Assembly (NCBI GenBank): GCA_035651655.1
Contig: DASRFG010000035.1
Location: 62,001 to 126,000 of the forward strand
DNA from: Terriglobales bacterium
Lineage (GTDB): Bacteria; Acidobacteriota; Terriglobia; Terriglobales; Acidobacteriaceae
DNA: 64,000 nt
Direction of reading: 5' to 3'
Part shown: piece by piece, positions 50,450 to 57,678 of the stretch
Position numbering within the stretch: the stretch's first letter is position 1
Layout of the letters: each line of letters begins with the position of its first letter
The notes under the pieces: generated by a model
The model's input: only the letters and a program-made list of their open reading frames with translations
Databases searched by the model: none
What the model was told of the DNA's origin: nothing
Made by a program: the position numbers and the translations under genes

Positions 50450-52386
50450 TTTTCTTCTCAGGGGCTAAAGCCCAACATTTGGGGCGGCTTTATCGCACGG
50501 CTGAAGCCGTGCGCCTCCACGGGGGTGCGATGAAGCCGTGCGCTTCCACGGTGGTGCAATCGGTATCGGGGGCTGGCCGGAGGAAATATCGGGAAGAGAA
50601 CGAGCAGGCCCAATCTTCTTTTTCATCGTCAGGGGCTAAAGCCCAAGATTTGGGGCGGCTTATCGCACGGCTGAAGCCGTGCGCTTCCACGGTGGCACGA
50701 TCGGCATCGGGGGTCGTTCTATTGGGGCTTGCAATCTTTACGCTTGCCACTCCCCTCGTTGCCCAGAACTCCAACATCCGCTTTCACGATATCACCCAAG
50801 CCGCGGGCATTCACTTCACCCACAACAACGGCGCCTTCGGAAAGAAATATCTGCCGGAGACAATGGGTCCGGGATGCGCGTTCATTGATTACGACAACGA
50901 CGGCTGGCCGGACATTCTCCTGATCAACGGCCAGGATTGGCCCGGCCACCATATTCACCATTCCACGCTGAAGCTCTTTCACAACAACCACAACGGTACG
51001 TTTACCGACGTCACTGCGAAGGCCGGCCTGGCAGTCGAGATGTTCGGCATGGGGGTTGCGATCGGCGATTACGACAACGACGGCTATGACGATATTTTTG
51101 TCACCGCCCTTGGCCAGAGCCGGTTGTTTCACAACAACGGCAATGGCACTTTCACGGACGCAACCAAGGCCGCCGGATTGTTGGGCCCGAACCAATTCAG
51201 CACCAGCGCGGCATGGGTGGATTATGATCGCGACGGGCGGCTCGACCTGGTTGTCGCGAACTACGTCCAGTGGTCGCAGCAGAACGATTTGTTCTGTACT
51301 CTTGATGGCACTCACAAGTCCTATTGCACGCCGGAGTCGTACAAGGGCGACTCCGTCCGCCTCTGGCACAACCTCGGGAATGGCAAGTTTGAAGACGCTA
51401 CCCAGAAGGCGGGCTTTTTTGATCCCACGTCGAAGAGCCTTGGCTTGGCCATTCTTGATTACAACCAGGATGGCTGGCCGGATATTCTGATCGCCAACGA
51501 CACGCAACCCAACAAGCTCTACCTGAACAAGCAGAACGGTAGTTTCGAAGAACGCGCACTGCCTGCCGGCGTGGCCTTCAGCGAAGACGGTGTGGCGCGT
51601 GCTGGCATGGGGGCAGATGCCGCCGACTACGACCGCTCCGGGCGGCCGAGTATTCTCATCACCAACTTTGCCAACCAAATGGTTTCTCTTTATCACAACG
51701 AAGGAAATGGCCTGTTCGTGGACGAAGCGCCGCGATCGGAAGTCGGTCGCGCCTCGTTGCTCACCCTGGGTTTCGGATGCTTCTTCTTCGACTACGACCT
51801 CGACGGCTGGCCCGACATCTTCGTCGCCGACGGCCACATTGAGAATGAAATTGAGCGCGTGCAGAAGCGTGTGAAATACGCCGAGCCGCCACATCTTTTT
51901 CGCAATCTTGGAAACCACCGGTTCGAGGAGGTGACCAGTTCTCTCGGACCAGCATTCAGCTCTCCCAAAGTCGGTCGTGCGGCCGCGTATGCCGATATTG
52001 ACAATGACGGTGACCTCGACCTTCTCATGACGACTAACGGCGGCCGCACCTACTTGTTCCGTAACGACGGGGCCACGAACCACAGTTTGCGCATCCGCCT
52101 AACAGGGACAAAATCCAACCGCGACGGTATTGGTGCAGTTGTGCGGATTGTTGCCGGGGATGAGAAGCAGTGGCAAATGTTGCGCAGCGGCTCCAGTTAT
52201 CTCTCGCAAAGTGAGCTGGTTTTGACTTTCGGCTTGGGGACGCGAACCAAGGTTGATTCGATAGAGGTGACTTGGCCGAGCGGACAGGTTGACAAGCTCA
52301 CGAACGTGGCCGCCGATCAGACGGTCACCATTCAGGAAGGCAAAGGTCTCAGCGCATCACGATCTTTTTCCAAAAGATCGCAATAG
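50446..52386 (+). CDS. CRTAC1-type VCBS/FG-GAP repeat protein with ASPIC/UnbV domain; 5' end made of repeat DNA
   Basis: Up to 646 residues. From about residue 85 the protein is orthodox: a signal-like hydrophobic stretch ('VVLLGLAIFTLATPLVAQ'), then seven or so VCBS/FG-GAP blades with calcium-binding DxDxDG loops ('FIDYDNDGWPDILL', 'IGDYDNDGYDDIFV'), then an ASPIC/UnbV domain ('RDGIGAVVRIVAG', 'SSYLSQSELVLTFGLG'). The first ~80 codons are the inverted palindromic repeats (50459-50700). The GTG at 50446 overlaps the preceding stop, ATG 50530 is an alternative, and the Arg/Lys encoded by the last repeat would provide the basic start of the signal peptide. Probably exported. Confidence 0.8.
   Translation: MIFFSGAKAQHLGRLYRTAEAVRLHGGAMKPCASTVVQSVSGAGRRKYREENEQAQSSFSSSGAKAQDLGRLIARLKPCASTVARSASGVVLLGLAIFTLATPLVAQNSNIRFHDITQAAGIHFTHNNGAFGKKYLPETMGPGCAFIDYDNDGWPDILLINGQDWPGHHIHHSTLKLFHNNHNGTFTDVTAKAGLAVEMFGMGVAIGDYDNDGYDDIFVTALGQSRLFHNNGNGTFTDATKAAGLLGPNQFSTSAAWVDYDRDGRLDLVVANYVQWSQQNDLFCTLDGTHKSYCTPESYKGDSVRLWHNLGNGKFEDATQKAGFFDPTSKSLGLAILDYNQDGWPDILIANDTQPNKLYLNKQNGSFEERALPAGVAFSEDGVARAGMGADAADYDRSGRPSILITNFANQMVSLYHNEGNGLFVDEAPRSEVGRASLLTLGFGCFFFDYDLDGWPDIFVADGHIENEIERVQKRVKYAEPPHLFRNLGNHRFEEVTSSLGPAFSSPKVGRAAAYADIDNDGDLDLLMTTNGGRTYLFRNDGATNHSLRIRLTGTKSNRDGIGAVVRIVAGDEKQWQMLRSGSSYLSQSELVLTFGLGTRTKVDSIEVTWPSGQVDKLTNVAADQTVTIQEGKGLSASRSFSKRSQ
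50459..50700. repeat. Inverted copies of the 26.7-kb palindromic repeat family
   Basis: Two near-complete units (about 50459-50522 and 50629-50698) and one partial (about 50531-50555), in opposite orientation to the cluster at 26.6-27.1 kb: GGGGCTAAAGCCC, then GCACGGCTGAAGCCGTGC, then CGCTTCCACGGTGG. They lie inside the apparent 5' coding part of the CRTAC1-type gene, in frame and without stop codons. Confidence 0.85.
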
Positions 52387-52431
52387 TTGGTAAGCTGTTG
52401 CCGCTCACCTCGAACGAAATATCCACGGCTC

Positions 52432-55400
52432 ATGGTGAATTTGAAATCCCCGCGACGCGTTGCTTTTCTTCTGGTGCTGATGGTTCTTTTTGCGCTAGCC
52501 GCACTGACCCTTGTCGGCCAAACTAAACGTGCCTCCCCAAAAATACCCAAACAATCCGCGTCAACCTCCCCCGCCACATCGCGAGCCGCTCAAGCCGATA
52601 GCCTGAATAATCTCGGCGTCGGATATATGAACCAGCAGCAGTTCGAAAAGGCGCTCGGATATTTTCGGCGGGCGTATGCGCTGCAGCCTCGATTAACCAT
52701 CGCACGCCTCAATCAAGCAATCGCTCTGTTGAATTTGCAACGCATGGAACAAGCCACCGCCATCCTGCTGGACATCGTGAAACACGATCCGCAAAACGTC
52801 CGCGCCTGGTACAACCTGGGCCTGCTCTACAAGAGTGAAGGCCAGGCAGAGCCCGCGGCAGATGCCTTTGAGCACGTCACGAAACTCGATCGTACCGACG
52901 CCGACTCCTTCTATTTTCTCGGTTCCGTGCGCATGCAGTTGAAACAGTATCCACAGGCGATCGCCGCTTTCCAGCAAGCGCTGAAGCTGAATACTTATCA
53001 TGCCTCGGCGGAGTTCGGCCTTGCACGGGCGTACCAGCAATCCGGAGATCTGGCGCACGCCCGCGAGCACCTGGCGCGCTTCCAGCAGATCACGAAAATA
53101 AAACTGGGAACTCCGATGAGCGTGGCCTATGGCGAACAAGGCCCACTGTCGCTGGCAGCCACTTCTTCAGCGACTCCCGAGCCCGTCCCGCCCGCCATCC
53201 CGGTCCGCCTCGTTGATGTCAGCGCCCATGCCGGTTTGGGGAGTTCATCTGCCGGCCAGGAAAAACCAAGCCTCGACCGTGCTTCAACTTTTCTGCCGCC
53301 GGGAGCGTGTGTTTTTGACTTCGACGGCGACGGCCATCCCGACCTCTTTATTGCCGATGGCGGCCCGCAGGGGGGGATGGCCTTATACCGCAACCTTGGC
53401 GATGGGCGCTTTGCGGATGTGACCAAGGCCGCAGGACTTGACCCCAACGCTCACGCAATCGCATGCGCGGCAGGAGATTACGACAACGATGGTTTCACCG
53501 ATCTTGCCATCGGCTTCAACGGTCGTGTTGCGCTATATCACAACGAAAAAGATGGCAAGTTCCGCGACGTGACTCAATCCAGCGAGGTTCGGGTGAACGG
53601 ACTGCCGCTGGGCATGACTTTCATTGACTACGATCATGACGGTGACCTTGACCTCTACATCACGCGCGGTGTGGACGTTGCCAATAAGAGCGGCAAAAAG
53701 CGCGGCCAGGAAGGGGAACAGAGCAATATTCTTCTTCGTAACAACGGCAACCAGACCTTCACCGATGTCACCGGAGAAACTGGTTTGCAAGGGCCTGGAT
53801 TCAGCCTCGGCGCAGTGAGCACCGATCTTAATAACGATCGCGCAATAGACCTGGTAGTCACATCGCCGGAGAAGCCGCCGACGATCTTCTTGAATCCGCG
53901 TGAGGGAAAGTTTTCAACCCTGGGCTCATGGAGCGGCGCCATGCCGCCCCCTGCGGCGGGGGTCGCGGTTCTCGACTACAACAAAGATGGCTGGATGGAT
54001 CTCGCGTTTACCCATTGGAGCGCGCCCGGTCTTAGTTTGTGGCGCAATGCCGAGGGCAAGAGCTTTGAGCCGGTGCAGCTGCCCAAGCTGAATTGGGCAC
54101 GGGGATGGGGTTTGGCCGCACTCGACTTTGATAACGACGGCTGGATTGATCTGGCCGCCGTGGGCGAAACCGACGATGGCCGCGGCGAGGTTCGCCTCTT
54201 CCGCAACCTCGGCCCGAATGGATTCAAAGACGTGACCGCCGAGGTCGGCCTGGACAAAATTCAACTGCACGATCCGCGCGCGCTGGTGACCTGGGATTAC
54301 GACGGCGATGGCGCCACCGATCTACTCATCACCCAAAATCATGGCCCGGTTGTGCTGTTGCGCAACCAGGGCGGCAGCCGTAATAACTGGCTGCGCATCG
54401 CGCTCAAAGGTTTAAACGATAACAAGAGCGCCATCGGCGCCAAAGTCGAAGTATTCGCCGGCGCAGTTCACCAGAAATGGGAGGTGCAGGGAAGCTCGGG
54501 TTACCTGGGACAAAATTCGCCGGAGATCACCGCTGGACTCAACGGCCAAAGCACCGTGGACGTGCTCCGTCTGCTGTGGCCCACTGGCGTGGTGCAGGAT
54601 GAAATCCAGTTGGCGGCACGAAAACAGGCGAACATCCTGGAGATAGATCGCCGCGGCAGTTCGTGCCCGACGCTGTTTGCCTGGGATGGCAAACATTTTG
54701 ATTTCATTTCAGACATGCTGGGCGCGGGCGTCGTCGGGCACTGGGTCGGGCCGGGTGAGCGCAACATTCCACGTCCGACGGAGTACGTAAAAATTGATGG
54801 CGATCATATCCGTCTGCGCGACGGCAAGCTCAGCTTCCGGTTCATGGAGCCGATGGAGGAGGTGGTTTATCTCGACCACACGCGCCTGCTAGCGGTGGAC
54901 CATCCGGCTGACACCGAGGTTTACCCCAACGAATATTTCGCCAGCAATCCTCCGTATCCGGAATTCAAGGTGATCTCAAGCCGGAATGCGCGTCCTCCGG
55001 TTGCTGCCCGGGACGACGCCGGCAGCGATGTCCTAGCGCAGTTGCTCTACCGGGACCGCAAATATGTCACCGGGTTCGAGCTGCTGCCATTCGCTGGATT
55101 CACGAAGATGCATACGTTGGAGCTGGATTTGGGCGAACCTTATGCAAGCGGTCCGCTGCGACTGCTGCTGCACGGATATGTTGACTACTTCACGGCTACG
55201 AGCATGTACGCGGCGAATCAGGCTGGTGTTCACGCCGTCGCTCCTTACATTGAGGCGCTGCGTTCCAATGGGAAATGGACGCGCGTGGTGGACGACATGG
55301 GATTCCCCGCCGGCCTGCCGCGCACGATTACTACCGACCTGAGCAAGAAGTTGCCCGCGGGCACGCGGCGCATTTGCATCCGCACGAATCTGCAAATTTA

Positions 55401-55947
55401 CTGGGACCAGGTGCTGATTGATCGCACCGATGATACGCAGCTCTCCGTGCGGCTTACGCCGGTGCCGCTGGCCGACGCTCAGCTCCGCTTCCACGGATAT
55501 CCCCGCCAAGTCGCGCGCAGCCTGCCCGGGGACATCAATTTTCTTTACGACCAGGTGAGCGCGACCGGCCCGTACGCACGCGAGCAGGGCAACTACACAC
55601 GTTATGGAGACGTAGTGCCTCTGGTGTCAAAATCAGATGATCGCTTTGTGGTGTTCGGGTCTGGCGAGGAAGTCGCGCTGGATTTCGATCCCAGGTCGCT
55701 GCCGCCGCTTTCTCCGGGTTGGAAGAGGGATTATTTCTTTATGGCCGATGGTTATGAGAAAGACATGGATTTTTACGCTGCCGAGGCCAACACCGTTGCG
55801 CCGCTGCCATTCCATGACATGGGTGTGTACCCCTATAGCGCGGGGAAAGGTCTCCCGCTCGATGACATGCGTCTGAGAGATCTGCTGGAATACAACACCC
55901 GCTACATTTCAGGGAGCGAACCGAGGAGCTATCGCTTCCAATTCTAG
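52432..55947 (+). CDS. TPR + VCBS/FG-GAP + ASPIC/UnbV protein with long C-terminal domain of unknown type
   Basis: 1171 residues. A signal anchor (about 8-28) precedes four to five TPRs (about 45-220, 'LNNLGVGYMNQQQFEKALGYF'), seven VCBS blades with DxDxDG loops (about 285-620, 'VFDFDGDGHPDLFI'), and an ASPIC/UnbV domain (about 640-735, 'NWLRIALKGLNDNKSAIGA'). The last ~430 residues begin 'SCPTLFAWDGKHFDFISDMLG' and contain many aromatic residues and 'VDYFTATSMYAANQ'; I cannot assign them. The ATG at 52432 is preferred over 52387. It follows the CRTAC1-type gene by 45 bases and completes a three-gene set with the pentaheme cytochrome. Likely outside the cytoplasm. Confidence 0.82.
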   Translation: MVNLKSPRRVAFLLVLMVLFALAALTLVGQTKRASPKIPKQSASTSPATSRAAQADSLNNLGVGYMNQQQFEKALGYFRRAYALQPRLTIARLNQAIALLNLQRMEQATAILLDIVKHDPQNVRAWYNLGLLYKSEGQAEPAADAFEHVTKLDRTDADSFYFLGSVRMQLKQYPQAIAAFQQALKLNTYHASAEFGLARAYQQSGDLAHAREHLARFQQITKIKLGTPMSVAYGEQGPLSLAATSSATPEPVPPAIPVRLVDVSAHAGLGSSSAGQEKPSLDRASTFLPPGACVFDFDGDGHPDLFIADGGPQGGMALYRNLGDGRFADVTKAAGLDPNAHAIACAAGDYDNDGFTDLAIGFNGRVALYHNEKDGKFRDVTQSSEVRVNGLPLGMTFIDYDHDGDLDLYITRGVDVANKSGKKRGQEGEQSNILLRNNGNQTFTDVTGETGLQGPGFSLGAVSTDLNNDRAIDLVVTSPEKPPTIFLNPREGKFSTLGSWSGAMPPPAAGVAVLDYNKDGWMDLAFTHWSAPGLSLWRNAEGKSFEPVQLPKLNWARGWGLAALDFDNDGWIDLAAVGETDDGRGEVRLFRNLGPNGFKDVTAEVGLDKIQLHDPRALVTWDYDGDGATDLLITQNHGPVVLLRNQGGSRNNWLRIALKGLNDNKSAIGAKVEVFAGAVHQKWEVQGSSGYLGQNSPEITAGLNGQSTVDVLRLLWPTGVVQDEIQLAARKQANILEIDRRGSSCPTLFAWDGKHFDFISDMLGAGVVGHWVGPGERNIPRPTEYVKIDGDHIRLRDGKLSFRFMEPMEEVVYLDHTRLLAVDHPADTEVYPNEYFASNPPYPEFKVISSRNARPPVAARDDAGSDVLAQLLYRDRKYVTGFELLPFAGFTKMHTLELDLGEPYASGPLRLLLHGYVDYFTATSMYAANQAGVHAVAPYIEALRSNGKWTRVVDDMGFPAGLPRTITTDLSKKLPAGTRRICIRTNLQIYWDQVLIDRTDDTQLSVRLTPVPLADAQLRFHGYPRQVARSLPGDINFLYDQVSATGPYAREQGNYTRYGDVVPLVSKSDDRFVVFGSGEEVALDFDPRSLPPLSPGWKRDYFFMADGYEKDMDFYAAEANTVAPLPFHDMGVYPYSAGKGLPLDDMRLRDLLEYNTRYISGSEPRSYRFQF

Positions 55948-56024
55948 GCTGCGAATCGTCGCCGACTTCCGCAGGGTGGAATTCTTGCGTTAGGTTTCCA
56001 CAAGTGCTAGATTCCGGGGCACTG

Positions 56025-57419
56025 ATGGCCACCACACCCTCCACTGCTCGCACTCAATCTGCTCCCCATCTGCGCCGCGTACTCACTCTTTGGGACTTAA
56101 TCCTCTACGGCATCATCGTGATCCAACCGGTCGCGCCCATGGGGATCTACGGCGTGATCAGCAACAAAGCCGGCGGGCACGTGGTAACCACCATTCTGAT
56201 CGCCATGGTCGCGATGTTGTTTACTGCGATCAGTTATGGGCGCATGGCCAGAGCGTATCCCAGCGCCGGCTCCGCTTATACCTATGTTGGAAAGGAAATC
56301 CATCCCGCCGCCGGTTACGTGACCGGATGGAGCATGGTGATGGATTACATTCTGAATCCGCTGATCTGCGTGGCGTTCTGCAGCAAAGCGGCGATGAATA
56401 TTATTCCCGAGGTTCCGTTCTACGCGTGGGTGGTGTTCTTCGCGGCATTCTTCACCTTCCTGAACGTTTGGGGCATCGAGACCTCGGCCACCATCAACCA
56501 GTGGATGGCCGCAGGTATGGGCATTGTGGTATTGATTTTCTTTGCCGCCGTGGCACGCTACGTGTGGGGCATACACAACTACGGCCCGCGCTTCTTTACC
56601 GAGCCGTTCTACAACCCGCAGACGTTCAGCCTGCACAGGCTGTTTCAAGGCACGTCGGTCGCGGTGCTGACTTATATCGGCTTCGACGGAATCTCCACTC
56701 TGTCGGAGGAAGTGGAGAACCCGCGCCGCAACATCATGCTGGCTACGGTATTGGTGTGCGTGATCACCGGGATTGTCTCCGGGATGGAGGTCTATGCGGC
56801 GCAATTGGTGTGGGGATCGAAGCCATTTCCCAGCGAGATGGTGGAATCGGCATTCGCGATAATCTCGCGCGCGGCGGGCGGCGTGATTCTGTTTCACATC
56901 ATAAATTTCACCCTCCTGATCGCGAACATCGGCTCCGGCATGGGAGCGCAGCTCGGTGCGGCACGGCTGCTTTATGGAATGGGCCGGGGCAACGCGCTCC
57001 CGAAATCATTTTTCGGCAAAATCGAGCCCAAGCACCGCATTCCCCGCAATAACGTAATCGCCGTCGGGGTTTTTGCTTTGATTGGCGCTGCGCTGCTGGA
57101 AATGTTCTCCAAGCAGCTGGGCGGAGGCGCCTATGAGATCGGCGCCCAGGCTCTGAACTTCGGAGCCTTCATCGCTTTTATGGGAGTGAATGCCGCGGCC
57201 TTCGTTCGCTACTACTTGCGTGCGCCTGAAAAAAAGCTTGGCAACCTGCTGCCGCCTGTCCTCGGCTTTTTGATCTGCGGATACATCTGGCTGAACCTCA
57301 GCCGTCCGGCCCAGGTCGTGGGCGCTGTGTGGGTCCTGGCGGGCGTGGCGTACGGGGTGGTTAAGACCAAAGGCTTTCGCGGCGAGCTCGTCAATTTCGA
57401 TATCCCCGCAGACGAGTAG
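56025..57419 (+). CDS. APC-family amino-acid permease
   Basis: 464 residues with 12 predicted transmembrane helices. Helix 1 carries the Gly-rich region ('LILYGIIVIQPVAPMGIYGV') and 'AMVAMLFTAISYGRMARAYPSAGSAYTYVG' is the APC consensus segment between helices 2 and 3; 'LTYIGFDGISTLSEEVENPRRN' is the conserved helix 6 and loop. Substrate likely an amino acid or polyamine, not further definable. ATG 56025 is taken as start (56004 adds seven residues). A repeat block separates it from the convergent GH2 gene. Confidence 0.92.
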   Translation: MATTPSTARTQSAPHLRRVLTLWDLILYGIIVIQPVAPMGIYGVISNKAGGHVVTTILIAMVAMLFTAISYGRMARAYPSAGSAYTYVGKEIHPAAGYVTGWSMVMDYILNPLICVAFCSKAAMNIIPEVPFYAWVVFFAAFFTFLNVWGIETSATINQWMAAGMGIVVLIFFAAVARYVWGIHNYGPRFFTEPFYNPQTFSLHRLFQGTSVAVLTYIGFDGISTLSEEVENPRRNIMLATVLVCVITGIVSGMEVYAAQLVWGSKPFPSEMVESAFAIISRAAGGVILFHIINFTLLIANIGSGMGAQLGAARLLYGMGRGNALPKSFFGKIEPKHRIPRNNVIAVGVFALIGAALLEMFSKQLGGGAYEIGAQALNFGAFIAFMGVNAAAFVRYYLRAPEKKLGNLLPPVLGFLICGYIWLNLSRPAQVVGAVWVLAGVAYGVVKTKGFRGELVNFDIPADE

Positions 57420-57441
57420 TTCTCTCCACAAAGGTCACGAA

Positions 57442-57670
57442 GGTTCACGAAGTGAGATCAAAAGTCTAACCACAGAGGACACAGAGTCTCACAGAGGCTT
57501 ATTGAAAAAACAAAAAAATGGTCAAGAAGGTTCACGAAGTGAGATCAAAAGCCTAACCACAGAGGACACAGAGTCTCACAGAGGCTTATTGAAAAAACAA
57601 ACAAATGGTCAAGAACATGAGAGCAGGCTTTTTACTTCATCCTTTCTGTGTTCTCTGTGTCCTCTGTGGT
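57442..57670. repeat. 87-bp direct repeat (two copies) plus long inverted repeat
   Basis: Units at 57442-57528 and 57529-57614 differ at two positions. Each contains CCACAGAGGACACAGAG. An inverted match of 18 bp (57469-57486 against 57653-57670, CTCTGTGTCCTCTGTGGT) closes the block. It lies between two convergent genes, so the palindrome may act as a bidirectional terminator; its composition is that of a dispersed genomic repeat. Confidence 0.9.
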
Positions 57671-57678
57671 GAATAAGA

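Noticed and set aside
50719-52083. 454-residue minus-strand ORF
   Set aside because: Antisense shadow of the VCBS gene; its Val/Ile/Gly repetition mirrors the repeated DxDxDG codons.
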